Shown here piece by piece: positions 43,819 to 53,114 of a DNA stretch of 64,000 nt (position 1 is its first letter; each line of letters starts with the position of its first letter). Location of the stretch: the NCBI GenBank assembly GCA_965243525.1, contig OZ251568.1, positions 744,001 to 808,000 on the forward strand. Reading direction: 5' to 3'. The position numbers and the translations under genes are program-made. The notes beneath the pieces were generated by a model that searched no databases, had not been told where the DNA came from, and worked only from the letters and a program-made list of their open reading frames with translations. This DNA is from WTKD01 sp965243525. GTDB lineage: Bacteria > Spirochaetota > Spirochaetia > WTKD01.

Positions 43819-45249
43819 CTAACTCATCCAATCACGCTTGTGGTCAACATTCCATTTTCGCGTGATTTTAATAGTATTGCTCCAAAAATCAAGCGAGAGC
43901 TTCCCGGTAATGTCACCATGTCCAAACTTCGAGAATTTTATTCCACCGAATGAAAATGGATCTCTTGGAACAGGAATACCGATGTTTACCCCCAACATAC
44001 CTGCAGTAAACCCATCAATAGCGTCCTGCGCAACCCTTCCATCCTTCGTAAAAATTGATGCCGCATTTCCATAGGGTGACGCGTTTTGAATAGCCAACGC
44101 CTCACTCAGGGAGCCAACACGCAACACCTCAAGAACCGGACCAAAGACCTCATAATCGTGCATCTCTTGCGGAGTTTTCCATTCTATAATGCTTGGACCA
44201 ATATAGAATCCCCCCTCTTTGGTGATTTTTTTACGCCCATCCACAAGAATTTTTGCCTGAGGATCATTGAGATAGTTTTCAAGTTTCGCTCTAGCTTCCT
44301 TCGATATGATTGGAGGAATATCTGCCCCGGTTTCAATATTCTTGATATGTTCGACTAATTTCTGCAAAATGTGATCACAATCACCGACACAAACCAAGAC
44401 CGATGCTGCCATACACCGCTGCCCCGCCATCCCATAAGCAGATGCGATGATATCTCGAACAGCGATATCAGGATCTACATCTGGCATGATCACAATATGA
44501 TTTTTTGCTCCGCCCAAAGAAAGAACTCGCTTGAGCGATGCGCTCGCGCGTTTATAGACAATTTGTGCAACCGTGGTTGAGCCTACGAAGGACAAGGCCT
44601 TGATCTCTTCATTGTCGCAAAGCGCCTCTACAATAATCTGCCCTCCATGCAATACCGACAAAACACCATTGGGCAACCCGGCTTGTTGAAACAAGTCTGC
44701 CATATAGAGCGCTGATAGCGGCGTTTGCTCAGAAGGTTTCAAGATCATTGCATTCCCTACCATAAGTGCATTTGGTACTGTCCAGTGGGGAACCATAACC
44801 GGAAAATTAAACGGTGTAATGCTTGCTACAACGCCAAGCGGGCGACGTTCCTCTTCACAGCGGATATCCCCGCTCACCTTGAGGATGCTTCCACTATCAC
44901 TATTTGCAAGCGAACAAGAAAATTCCACAAGCTCCAAGGCCTTCGCAACTCCTGCTCTTGCCTCATTGATATGTTTTCCGTTTTCTTTGTGATTGATTTC
45001 TGCTAATTCTTCACCATGCTTTTTGAGCAATTCGCGGTAGTCGTACATAAGTTCCGCGCGCTGTCGTAGCGTCAAAGCTCCCCATGATAATTGTGCTTTT
45101 TGTGCCGAATCCACCGCCTGGGCTAATACATCTGCAGTGCTATCTGGGACAGAGGCTATCGTTGTGCCATCGAGTGGTGAACGAATAGGGATCACCGCTT
45201 TTTCGATATCTTGCTCAACTCCATTGATATAATTTCCTCTTTTTTGCAT
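43819..45249 (-). CDS. iolA: Malonate/methylmalonate-semialdehyde dehydrogenase (CoA-acylating)
   Basis: A 476-residue aldehyde-dehydrogenase-superfamily enzyme. It has 'FNFPVMVPHWTVPNALM' in the NAD-binding part, 'FVGSTTVA' and the catalytic Cys in 'GMAGQRCMAAS'. The start 'RGNYINGVE' and end 'WKTP..DYEVFGPVL' fit MmsA/IolA. In inositol catabolism it converts malonate semialdehyde to acetyl-CoA and CO2; in valine catabolism it makes propionyl-CoA. Its place at the end of iolG-iolB-iolD favours the inositol role. 'aaggagaatagaat' precedes the ATG. Confidence 0.93.
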   Translation of the reverse strand: MQKRGNYINGVEQDIEKAVIPIRSPLDGTTIASVPDSTADVLAQAVDSAQKAQLSWGALTLRQRAELMYDYRELLKKHGEELAEINHKENGKHINEARAGVAKALELVEFSCSLANSDSGSILKVSGDIRCEEERRPLGVVASITPFNFPVMVPHWTVPNALMVGNAMILKPSEQTPLSALYMADLFQQAGLPNGVLSVLHGGQIIVEALCDNEEIKALSFVGSTTVAQIVYKRASASLKRVLSLGGAKNHIVIMPDVDPDIAVRDIIASAYGMAGQRCMAASVLVCVGDCDHILQKLVEHIKNIETGADIPPIISKEARAKLENYLNDPQAKILVDGRKKITKEGGFYIGPSIIEWKTPQEMHDYEVFGPVLEVLRVGSLSEALAIQNASPYGNAASIFTKDGRVAQDAIDGFTAGMLGVNIGIPVPRDPFSFGGIKFSKFGHGDITGKLSLDFWSNTIKITRKWNVDHKRDWMS

Positions 45250-45276
45250 ATTCTATTCTCCTTTATCGTTGTTTTC

Positions 45277-47145
45277 TCAGTATTTTCTTGCTTTAGAAAG
45301 TACGTTCACGTGTTTGTTGTATATGTCCTGTGTACGCACATCGGCAGTCTCTGAAGCAATGGCAACATGCCACCAAGCATCATACCCGCTGGTCATTGTT
45401 TTGGGATGCACCTTTATATCAAATAAAACTGACTGCTTGTGGTGAGGAGCATCAGCGAGAGCTGCGCGAAGTTCATCTTCGGTGGTAATCGTATAGGCAA
45501 CACATCCATAGGCCTCAGCACACCGTGCAAAATCAATGTATTGCTCTCGTCTGCTGGTTTGGGTTTTCGCCTGTTTTGTATAAGCAAACTCCGTCAAAAA
45601 GCTGCCCATCCCATTTTCTGTTTGCAAATTATTGATACACCCAAATCCAGTATTATCAAATAGCACAATGTGCAATCGAATTCCTTCTTGACCTGCCGTC
45701 AAGAGTTCTGAATGCAGCATAAGATAAGAACCATCACCGACAAATGCATATACTGGCCGCTTCTCTGCCAAGGCTACCCCCACAGCAGCGCTTATTTCAT
45801 AGCCCATGCACGAATATGCATATTCAAGATGGTATCCACCACGTTGCTCAACTGACCAAATCCGCTGCAAATCGCCCGGAAGGCTTCCAGCAGAGCCAAC
45901 AACGACTGCGTCTTTTGGCAATGCAGTGTTAAGAATGCCCAATGCCCTCACTTGTGAAAACGAATGCACATGCGAAATCAATTTGCTTTTTTCTGTCTCG
46001 GTCTCATGGAACAACCGATCTCGTTCCTTGAACCAAGCATCGCGTATCGAAGCAACTGAATCAGTTCTTACGTATTCACCAAGGGATTCTGACAACTGCG
46101 AGAGGGCTATTTTTGCATCTGCTTCGATTCCTATTGCGTCAAGTTTGCTGACATCAAACCGGGAAACATTGATGGAAATGATCTGTGCATCACGAAACAA
46201 CCATTTTGAAGCGGTGGTGAAATCACCATATCGGGTTCCTACACCGATGATGCAATCCGCATCAGCAGCAACTTGATTTGCTGCCGCAGTCCCTGTGGTC
46301 CCGATGCCACCAAGATTGAGTGGATGCGTTGAAACAACAGCACCCTTTCCCGCCTGAGTTTCACCAAAGGGGATATTATGCTTTTCTGCAAATACGATAA
46401 AAGCATCTGCCGCATCAGCGTATTTCACCCCTCCCCCACAGATAAGCATTGGCTTTCTTGCATTGGCGATACCTGCGCTTGCGCGAGAAACACTCGTTGG
46501 CGTGGGATATTTTCGTTCAATATGGTGGATGCGTTTTGCAAGAAAAGAAGCTGGAAAATCATAGCTTTCACATTGCACATCCTGGGGCAGTGCAATACAG
46601 ACTGCACCAGTTTGTTCTGGATCAGTGAGAATCCGAAATGCATTGATCAAAGATAGCATTATCTGTTCGGGACGATTGATGCGGTCCCAAAACGTACAAA
46701 CCGCCTTAAAAGCATCATTTGTTGAAATATCAATTTCATGGCTGTGTTCAAGTTGTTGCAGTACCGGATCTGGTTGTCGTGTGGCAAAGGTATCACCCGG
46801 CAAAAGCAAGACAGGAATACGATTTGCCGTTGCAGTTGCGGCACCTGTCACCATATTTGCAGCACCAGGGCCAACCGAAGACGTGCAGGCATATATTTCT
46901 CTGCGATTTTTTTGCTTCGCATATCCGGTGGCAGCATGCACCATCCCCTGCTCATTTCGTCCATGGTGGAGCGCAAGATCGTGATTCAACTCCTCAAGTG
47001 CTTGCCCAATGCCAAGAACATTTCCATGCCCAAAAATGCACCACACCCCCTTCACAAATTTTCTCTCTGCTCCATCGACTGAAATATATTGATTGTCTAT
47101 GAAGCGTATCAATGCCTGTGCGGTTGTCAACCGTTCTGTCTTCAT
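45277..47145 (-). CDS. iolD: 3D-(3,5/4)-trihydroxycyclohexane-1,2-dione hydrolase, copy 1
   Basis: A 622-residue thiamine-diphosphate enzyme that opens the inositol-derived diketone ring to 5-deoxy-glucuronate. The cofactor motif is 'GDGSYLMLHSELLTAGQEG' with 'LFDNTGFGCINNL' near 510. ATG 47145 is preferred over the longer reading because it overlaps the iolB stop as ATGA and gives 'MKTERLTTAQALIRFI', matching the second copy. It differs substantially from the copy at 58307-60175, so this is not a recent duplication. Operon order is iolG-iolB-iolD-iolA. Confidence 0.94.
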   Translation of the reverse strand: MKTERLTTAQALIRFIDNQYISVDGAERKFVKGVWCIFGHGNVLGIGQALEELNHDLALHHGRNEQGMVHAATGYAKQKNRREIYACTSSVGPGAANMVTGAATATANRIPVLLLPGDTFATRQPDPVLQQLEHSHEIDISTNDAFKAVCTFWDRINRPEQIMLSLINAFRILTDPEQTGAVCIALPQDVQCESYDFPASFLAKRIHHIERKYPTPTSVSRASAGIANARKPMLICGGGVKYADAADAFIVFAEKHNIPFGETQAGKGAVVSTHPLNLGGIGTTGTAAANQVAADADCIIGVGTRYGDFTTASKWLFRDAQIISINVSRFDVSKLDAIGIEADAKIALSQLSESLGEYVRTDSVASIRDAWFKERDRLFHETETEKSKLISHVHSFSQVRALGILNTALPKDAVVVGSAGSLPGDLQRIWSVEQRGGYHLEYAYSCMGYEISAAVGVALAEKRPVYAFVGDGSYLMLHSELLTAGQEGIRLHIVLFDNTGFGCINNLQTENGMGSFLTEFAYTKQAKTQTSRREQYIDFARCAEAYGCVAYTITTEDELRAALADAPHHKQSVLFDIKVHPKTMTSGYDAWWHVAIASETADVRTQDIYNKHVNVLSKARKY

Positions 47146-47915
47146 GAGAGTGAATCTATCCACGTATGTTCGTCTGCGGTGATGCGATCCTTCCAATAAT
47201 TCTCACCAAGATTTCGTATCGTCCAACAATAGTACATATCATACCCCGGCGCACAAACCTGGGGATGGGTTAGGTTTCCGCGTATTAACAGCGTTGAATT
47301 ATGTGTCGATCTGAACACCTCATCCCCAAGATAAGCTGCCCCGAATCCCTGCTGTTTTGAGAATCGAAAAAAGTAAATTTCCGGCTGCTCATGATAATGC
47401 GGAGGATAACTCGACCAGCGCCCGGCATGTGAGATAACCTCACCAAGCACCAATTGAGAATATGGAGCAGTCGTATATGAAAAAACCTCTCTTACTGTTC
47501 TGATCGATGTGTCGTCAAGGACTCCACGTCCAAATACTTTTTCTGTGCATTGATCTGGCGTATAAAACACTGGCGAAAAATCAACATCATTACTCGCTTG
47601 AAGGAGGATGCATTCGCTGTATCGGTTTGCCAAGATTTCTATCGGTGTTGATTTGGGAACATGGAGTGCATAGGGTCCCGACGAAAAACACGACTCTCTG
47701 TGAATCGATTCTGTTCTTCCTCCCCAGGTGATCTGCACACTCCCCTCAAGCAACAACACTGCCGATTCCTTTGTTGCTGATGTAATTTCATGTTTCTCTT
47801 CTTTGTTTAGCGCAATCAAAGAAAAATCCATATGCATCTTATGATGGGTATTTTCTTCTTGCGTTACCGATGTTATCCCCAGGGGAAGGGTATTATTAGG
47901 TTGTTGAACGAGCAT
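47142..47915 (-). CDS. iolB: 5-deoxy-glucuronate isomerase, copy 1
   Basis: A 257-residue bicupin that converts 5-deoxy-glucuronate to 2-deoxy-5-keto-gluconate. The metal-binding motif is 'PPHYHEQPEIYFFRF' in the second cupin; 'APGYDMYYCW' near the end is also conserved. It is shorter than copy 2 at 57260-58108 (282 residues) and only moderately similar. Its start overlaps iolG by 20 bases and its stop overlaps iolD by four. Confidence 0.92.
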   Translation of the reverse strand: MLVQQPNNTLPLGITSVTQEENTHHKMHMDFSLIALNKEEKHEITSATKESAVLLLEGSVQITWGGRTESIHRESCFSSGPYALHVPKSTPIEILANRYSECILLQASNDVDFSPVFYTPDQCTEKVFGRGVLDDTSIRTVREVFSYTTAPYSQLVLGEVISHAGRWSSYPPHYHEQPEIYFFRFSKQQGFGAAYLGDEVFRSTHNSTLLIRGNLTHPQVCAPGYDMYYCWTIRNLGENYWKDRITADEHTWIDSLS

Positions 47916-48948
47916 TGATATCCTCCAAATGTGTTAGTTTGTCTTCAGTCAAAGATTGCGTACAAGCCAGTGCAATGCTGAAAGATTGAACTGCATCATC
48001 AATAGTAGCCGCATATGGTGAAACCTGACCATCATGAATAGCCTGCACAAAGGAACGAATTTCTTCAGTATAGGCGTCGCCAAATCGATCCAGAAAATTG
48101 ACATACCAACTTCTTCGCACTCCTTCTGTGGTGAACAAGGCTACATTATTGCGTTCAGGAAGACTGCCAATACGCAAAAAACCTTCGCTCCCTACTATTT
48201 CGGTTTCGATGTGATATCCATGTGCGATCGTACGGCCTACAAATAAAAATCCCATCGCTCCCCCTTGAAAATTGATAAATGCGCAGGCATTGTCCTGATC
48301 ATTCTGTTTTTTGAGCTCTTCAAAGACGTAGCATCCACCACCAGAATAGGCAGCATGGGCCTCAGCGCCAAGATACCACCGCATAAGATCGATATCGTGG
48401 ATCGCAACATCAATGTAGAGTCCTCCACTTCCCTTTGAAAAGTTCAAAATGCGCTTGCTCACCTTGATGCAGTCATGCGAATAGGCACGAATAAAATATG
48501 GTTTTCCTATATGCCCCTTGTCGATCGCATCCTTCGCATATTGATATGGTTCGTCAAATCGGCGCATGAAGCCAATCATAAAAACCTGCTGAGGATGTTT
48601 GTGCACAAGCGACTGCAGTGCAAGAGAATCTTCAAGCGTCAAGGCGACCGGTTTTTCAATAAACACATGCAATCCCGCATGCAGAGCTTTGACCGCTTGA
48701 GCATAATGCGATTCAGATGTACTTGCAATCACAACCGCATCGAGATCTTCCTTTGCGATCATTTCATCGAAATCAGTATAGCATTGCTTGATCGAAAATT
48801 CAGTGGAATACGTATCAAGTTCTTCTTGACGGATACTACATAGGGCCTGCAAGCGTGCCCCTGGAATTGAAGTCGCGATAGTTCGGGCATGGAATGATCC
48901 AAGGGTTCCCAATCCTACCACACCTATATGTACAAGGTTGTGTTTCAT
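47896..48948 (-). CDS. iolG: myo-Inositol 2-dehydrogenase-like Gfo/Idh/MocA oxidoreductase
   Basis: A 350-residue NAD-dependent enzyme. The Rossmann motif is 'GVVGLGTLGSFHA', the catalytic lysine is in 'IEKPVALTLED', and 'GFMRRFDEPYQYAKDAID' and 'GGLYIDVAIHDIDLMRWYLG' match inositol 2-dehydrogenases closely. It would oxidise myo-inositol (or another isomer) to an inosose. It is first in its operon, behind 'aaagg' and a near-consensus promoter at 49046-49075. Two other Gfo/Idh proteins in the window are much less like IolG. Confidence 0.85.
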   Translation of the reverse strand: MKHNLVHIGVVGLGTLGSFHARTIATSIPGARLQALCSIRQEELDTYSTEFSIKQCYTDFDEMIAKEDLDAVVIASTSESHYAQAVKALHAGLHVFIEKPVALTLEDSLALQSLVHKHPQQVFMIGFMRRFDEPYQYAKDAIDKGHIGKPYFIRAYSHDCIKVSKRILNFSKGSGGLYIDVAIHDIDLMRWYLGAEAHAAYSGGGCYVFEELKKQNDQDNACAFINFQGGAMGFLFVGRTIAHGYHIETEIVGSEGFLRIGSLPERNNVALFTTEGVRRSWYVNFLDRFGDAYTEEIRSFVQAIHDGQVSPYAATIDDAVQSFSIALACTQSLTEDKLTHLEDINARSTT

Positions 48949-49008
48949 ATTCTATTAGCCTTTCACCAACATGCCCCAAAAAGAGACAATACCTGTTACC
49001 AGTTATAC

Positions 49009-49043
49009 ACATCGCGTGATGTTCATTTGAGATATGCGATATC
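49009..49043. promoter_or_regulatory. Two imperfect inverted repeats at the iolG start site
   Basis: 'gatatgcgatatc' (49031-49043; five-base arms) covers the predicted iolG transcription start, and 'acatcgcgtgatgt' (49009-49022; five-base arms) lies in the leader. Both are placed as repressor operators would be. No iolR-type regulator gene is in the window. Confidence 0.4.
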
Positions 49044-49045
49044 GT

Positions 49046-49075
49046 AGTATAGGTATAACCAGGAGAATCTGTCAA
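49046..49075 (-). promoter_or_regulatory. Promoter of the iolGBDA operon
   Basis: On the minus strand: -35 TTGACA (49070-49075, perfect), 18-base spacer, -10 TATACT (49046-49051). The predicted leader is about 90 bases. It is back to back with a rightward promoter only six bases away. Confidence 0.7.
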
Positions 49076-49081
49076 CGTGAC

Positions 49082-49110
49082 TTTACAATTTCAGTAGGAA
49101 AATATAACAT
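49082..49110 (+). promoter_or_regulatory. Probable promoter of the aldehyde dehydrogenase-transketolase operon
   Basis: -35 TTTACA (49082-49087), 17-base spacer, -10 TAACAT (49105-49110), about 60 bases before ATG 49179. The -10 is weaker than consensus, so activation may be needed. Confidence 0.5.
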
Positions 49111-49178
49111 ACATGTAACTATTCGTATAAAGAAAAACGTCTCGCGGGATGACCGAAGATGTAATTTCGGGGGAATTC

Positions 49179-50609
49179 ATGAATCAAAGCAAAGCAGTGA
49201 ACCAAAAACAAGAGGATGCAGCACTCCATATCTCAGAGCTGATGACGAGAGCGCGCAGGGCGCAGAACATTGCAGAGAGTTTTTCTCAAGAGAAAGTAGA
49301 CGAGCTCGCTGCTGCTATTACCTGGGAGATCGTAGCAAACGATGACCTTGTAAAGGAATTAGCAGAATTTTCTTTTAAAGAATGTCGTTTGGGGGATATT
49401 CCTTCGAAGATCCTGAAAGTGAGCGTGAAATGCCGCGGAGTCTTTCACAATGTGAAAAACGTAAAAACGGTAGGGGTTGTTGAAGAAATTCCCGAGCGCG
49501 GACTTGTTCGCATTGCAAAGCCTGTTGGGGTGATAGGGTCTCTGGTTCCAAGCACGCAATCTGAAATGCATCCATTGATACAGGCCATATTTGCACTCAA
49601 GGCACGAGACGCGGTTATTTTTTCACCACATCCACGAGGACAGCACACATTGTTGAAGACGGTAAACCTTATCCGCGCAGTGCTGAAAAAATACGATGCA
49701 CCTGAAGATCTTTTCATTTCCATTGAAAATCCCACCATCCCAAAAACCAATGAGCTGATGAAACAATGTGACCTTATCATCGCAACAGGCGGGCAACCGA
49801 TGGTTCGTGCCGCCTATAGTTCCGGAACACCTGCCTTTGGAGTTGGAGCGGGAAACGCGATTATCTTTATAGATAAAACAGCTAATCTCGCAGACGCAGC
49901 AGCAAAAATTAAAGCAAGCAAAACATTTGATCTTTCTGCTGGGTGTTCTTGTGACAACAGCGTGATCATTGATGAATCAGTCTATGATGAAATGCTAGCT
50001 GAATTTAAGAAAATTGGTGCGCATTTGCTTAATGCAGATGAAAAAGAAAAATTGAAAAAAACCATATGGCCGAACTGGCCTGCAGATCATGTCATCAATC
50101 GAGACATCGTTGCATCTCCGGTGAGCAATATCGCCGGACTCGCAGGGCTTAGCGTCCCAGAAGAAACCAGCGTCTTGTTGGTAGAAGAGGATCAGACCGG
50201 CGCAGCATCTCCTTTCAGCGGTGAAAAAATGAGCCTCGTGATGGCTGTTTACAAAAGCAGAAACTTGGACGATGTAATCCGCATCATTAATGAAAACCAT
50301 GCGTATTCGGGAGCAGGACATTCTTGTGGAATTTTTTCTACCATATCCGAACATGTCGAACGACTGGCAATAGAAACCTTTACAACCCGGATAGTTGTCA
50401 ATCAACCGCAATCTGCAACAAATACCGGAAGTTGGATAAGCGGGATGCCCTTCACCAGTTCCCTGGGTTGTGGAACATGGGGAGGAAATATCGCATCGGA
50501 AAATATAGAGCTGAAACATTATCTAAACAATACCTGGGTTATACGCGAAATTCCAAACTGGAAACCCAGTGATAAAGAACTGTTTGCGGGATTTACTCCG
50601 CGTAAATGA
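49179..50609 (+). CDS. CoA-acylating aldehyde dehydrogenase (SucD/SauS/EutE-like)
   Basis: A 476-residue enzyme that oxidises an aldehyde to an acyl-CoA with NAD(P). The catalytic Cys is in 'FDLSAGCSCDNSVI', the position of 'ICASEQS' in AdhE-type enzymes; 'GGQPMVRAAYSSGTPAFGVG' and 'PVGVIGSLVPSTQ' are hallmarks of acylating members. ATG 49179 is preferred over 49149 because 'gggggaattc' precedes it. The substrate is unknown: succinate semialdehyde, sulfoacetaldehyde and other functionalised aldehydes are used by relatives. It heads an operon with a CoA-transferase-family protein, an HMG-CoA-lyase-like protein and a split transketolase. Confidence 0.82.
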   Translation: MNQSKAVNQKQEDAALHISELMTRARRAQNIAESFSQEKVDELAAAITWEIVANDDLVKELAEFSFKECRLGDIPSKILKVSVKCRGVFHNVKNVKTVGVVEEIPERGLVRIAKPVGVIGSLVPSTQSEMHPLIQAIFALKARDAVIFSPHPRGQHTLLKTVNLIRAVLKKYDAPEDLFISIENPTIPKTNELMKQCDLIIATGGQPMVRAAYSSGTPAFGVGAGNAIIFIDKTANLADAAAKIKASKTFDLSAGCSCDNSVIIDESVYDEMLAEFKKIGAHLLNADEKEKLKKTIWPNWPADHVINRDIVASPVSNIAGLAGLSVPEETSVLLVEEDQTGAASPFSGEKMSLVMAVYKSRNLDDVIRIINENHAYSGAGHSCGIFSTISEHVERLAIETFTTRIVVNQPQSATNTGSWISGMPFTSSLGCGTWGGNIASENIELKHYLNNTWVIREIPNWKPSDKELFAGFTPRK

Positions 50610-50658
50610 CCTGTATTTCTGACAGGCAGATAAACGTAAGAATACCCAAGGTTGCTGC

Positions 50659-52143
50659 ATGAAAGATAGAATAAAAAAATCTAGCCTTCTACAGGCTGTT
50701 GGAAATATCGAGGAGGCTAGTTCCTTAATACAGAACAATATGACAATTGCTATGAGTGGGTATGCAATGTCAGGATATCCAAAAGCAATTGTAGAAGCAC
50801 TCATCGCACGACGACTGGCAGGCGAAGATTTAACAATTCACCTGATCACCGGTGCAAATGTTCCTTGGCTTGATGAAAAACTTGGCACAGCGCAGATTCT
50901 TGCAAGGCGAACACCCATGTGTGCAAACAGGGCATTGGCCGCTCAAATAAATGCTGGTTCTGTATACTATGCTGAACAACAAATGAACAAATTTCCTCGC
51001 TTGTTGAGAAGTGGCTCCCTTGGGAAAATTGATGTTGCGGTAGTCGAAGCATTAGGATTTGATGAAGAGGGAAATTTGATACCTACGAATTCTATCGGGA
51101 TGACACATCACCTTATGGATGCAGCAGATGCCATCATTGTTGAGATCAACACTGCACAACCAGACAAACTGCAAGATCTGCACGACGTATATATTCCCCT
51201 CCCGCCTCCCAAAACACAGGCAATTCCCCTGCTTCGCGTCAATCAGAGAATTGGAAGAACAAGCATCCCGGTAGATTCGAACAAAATCAAATATATCGTT
51301 GAAACCCATATACCTGAACGCATCGCTCCTCCCTTAAAAAATCCTCTAGAAGCAAAACAAATTGCTGCCCACCTCTTTGATTTTTTGGAATTGAAGGTTC
51401 AGCAGACAGATGGCAGGCTTCCCCCCCTACAAACTGGATTTGGGACAATTGCAAACAGCATTGCAGACGCTTTTCAAGATTCTCATTTTAATGATATACA
51501 GTTTTTTTGTGGTGGCATTGGGGTATCCGTTATGGAGCTCCTCGCATCTGGAAAGGCAAGTGCATTGTCAACCGGTGGGCTTGAAATGAGTGAGCGAGTT
51601 GAAGACATCCTGAAGAAAGTTCCGAGTCTGAGTGATCATCTCGTAATTCGAAATGGCGATATTACAAATGGTGCTGAGGTTATCAGTCGTCTTGGCCTGA
51701 TTGCGTTGAACACTGGCGTTGAAATAGATATCTATGGCAATGTGAATGCTAGCCATATTGCAGGGAGCAGGGTCGTCAATGGCATCGGTGGTGGAGCAAA
51801 TTTTGCACAAAATGCTGAGATATCAATTGCTTTGATTCCCTCTACAGCGAAGTCTGGAGCGATCTCAAACATCGTGCCCATGGTTTCTCATCAAGACATC
51901 GGCGAACACGATGTTGATATTGTCATCACTGAGCATGGAATCGTCGACCTCCGAGGATTGGATGATAGAGAGCGAGCAGAGGCCATCATCAAACAATGTA
52001 GCGCCGGTGCCTATCAAGAACAGTTGATGGCGTATTGGCATGCTGCTCAAAAAACAGGTGGAGGACACCATCCTCAGCTCCCGAGCGAGGCCTTTGCCTG
52101 GTATCAAAGACTCAAAGAAAAAGGATCTATGTTGGAAAGCTAA
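50659..52143 (+). CDS. Acetyl-CoA hydrolase/transferase family protein with altered active site
   Basis: A 494-residue protein of the class I CoA-transferase (Cat1/AarC/ScpC) group. 'GTIANSIADAF', 'IALNTGVEIDIYGNVN', 'NGIGGGANFAQNA', 'PSTAKSGAISNIVPMVSH' and 'ITEHGIVDLRGL' align well with it. The family's catalytic Glu, in a 'TEVLQD'-type motif just before 'ELLASGK', appears to be replaced: this protein reads 'FFCGGIGVSVMELLASG' there. That alignment is from memory. If true, it may use another mechanism, bind CoA esters without covalent catalysis, or act on an unusual substrate. It is the second gene of the operon. Confidence 0.8.
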   Translation: MKDRIKKSSLLQAVGNIEEASSLIQNNMTIAMSGYAMSGYPKAIVEALIARRLAGEDLTIHLITGANVPWLDEKLGTAQILARRTPMCANRALAAQINAGSVYYAEQQMNKFPRLLRSGSLGKIDVAVVEALGFDEEGNLIPTNSIGMTHHLMDAADAIIVEINTAQPDKLQDLHDVYIPLPPPKTQAIPLLRVNQRIGRTSIPVDSNKIKYIVETHIPERIAPPLKNPLEAKQIAAHLFDFLELKVQQTDGRLPPLQTGFGTIANSIADAFQDSHFNDIQFFCGGIGVSVMELLASGKASALSTGGLEMSERVEDILKKVPSLSDHLVIRNGDITNGAEVISRLGLIALNTGVEIDIYGNVNASHIAGSRVVNGIGGGANFAQNAEISIALIPSTAKSGAISNIVPMVSHQDIGEHDVDIVITEHGIVDLRGLDDRERAEAIIKQCSAGAYQEQLMAYWHAAQKTGGGHHPQLPSEAFAWYQRLKEKGSMLES

Positions 52144-52145
52144 TT

Positions 52146-53042
52146 ATGGAAAGAATTGAATTATATGAAGTTGGTCCGCGTGACGGATTCCAAAATATCG
52201 CCGAATACATTCCACTAGAAACAAAGGCAAAAATCATAGAAGGCCTTCTCGATGCTGGAATAAGGCATGTGCAACTTACCTCGTTTGTCAGCCCCAAGGC
52301 TGTTCCGCAGATGAAAGATGCCCAGGAATTGACCAAATTATGCATGAAGAATCATCCCGATATAGATTTTTTTGCATTGGTTCCAAACCTGCGCGGTGCT
52401 GCAACAGCTTGGGAGATCGGCATCAAATGGGTATCTTATGTTGTTTCGTTGAGTGAAAGTCATAATCGTGCAAACATAAACAAATCACACGAACAATCAC
52501 TCACCCAATTGCAAGAAATTGTGCAGAATTATCCAAACTTGAAGATCTGCTTGGACCTATCAACTAGTTTTGGATGCCCCTTTGAAGGAAAGAAAACCGA
52601 AGAAGATGTGGTTCCCTTTTTGGAACCTTATGTTGCTGCTGGAATAGAGACGCTCAACCTCTGTGACACCATCGGCATAGCAAATCCTACTCAGGTTCGC
52701 AGAACCATCACCGCCGTCAAAAAAGAATACCCTTCACTGGACTTGCAGATTCACATCCATGATACTCGTAATATGGGTATGGTAAATACATTGGCCGCGA
52801 TAGAGCTTGGCGTTAACAAGGTGCAATCAACCTTGGGTGGCCTAGGAGGCTGTCCTTTTGCTCCGGGTGCATCGGGTAATCTTGCAACAGAGGATTTGGT
52901 GTTCATGCTATCGGAAATGGGTTATCCCTTGGATATTGACATCAAGAAACTGATTGAGCTTGCAAAATATCAAGCTAGAGTAATACCCAGTGGGCAGTTT
53001 AGCGGACATCTGTTCACGATAAAGGATCGAAAACAATGTTGA
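52146..53042 (+). CDS. HMG-CoA lyase-family (HMGL-like) protein
   Basis: A 298-residue TIM-barrel lyase of the pyruvate-carboxyltransferase-like/HMG-CoA lyase family. Metal and catalytic residues are present: Arg and Asp in 'VGPRDGFQN', the His pair in 'IHIHDT', and the signature 'GGLGGCPFAPGASGNLATED' with its Cys and Asn. Two HMG-specific spots differ: the Glu in 'IETTSFVSP' is Gln here ('VQLTSFVSP'), and the region before 'GCPFEG' reads 'CLDLSTSF'. The substrate is probably another 3-hydroxyacyl-CoA, for example a malyl- or citramalyl-type ester. The true start is ATG 52146, right after the CoA-transferase stop. Confidence 0.85.
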   Translation: MERIELYEVGPRDGFQNIAEYIPLETKAKIIEGLLDAGIRHVQLTSFVSPKAVPQMKDAQELTKLCMKNHPDIDFFALVPNLRGAATAWEIGIKWVSYVVSLSESHNRANINKSHEQSLTQLQEIVQNYPNLKICLDLSTSFGCPFEGKKTEEDVVPFLEPYVAAGIETLNLCDTIGIANPTQVRRTITAVKKEYPSLDLQIHIHDTRNMGMVNTLAAIELGVNKVQSTLGGLGGCPFAPGASGNLATEDLVFMLSEMGYPLDIDIKKLIELAKYQARVIPSGQFSGHLFTIKDRKQC

Positions 53043-53114
53043 AAAAACGCTTAGCAATATGGAATACGATGCAAGGCATCCTTTGATTATGACACTGTAT
53101 AAGGAGATATATGT

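Noticed and set aside
49995..50519. 174-residue Cys-rich ORF on the minus strand
   Set aside because: It is antisense to the acylating aldehyde dehydrogenase; its cysteines have no regular spacing and no start signal is present.
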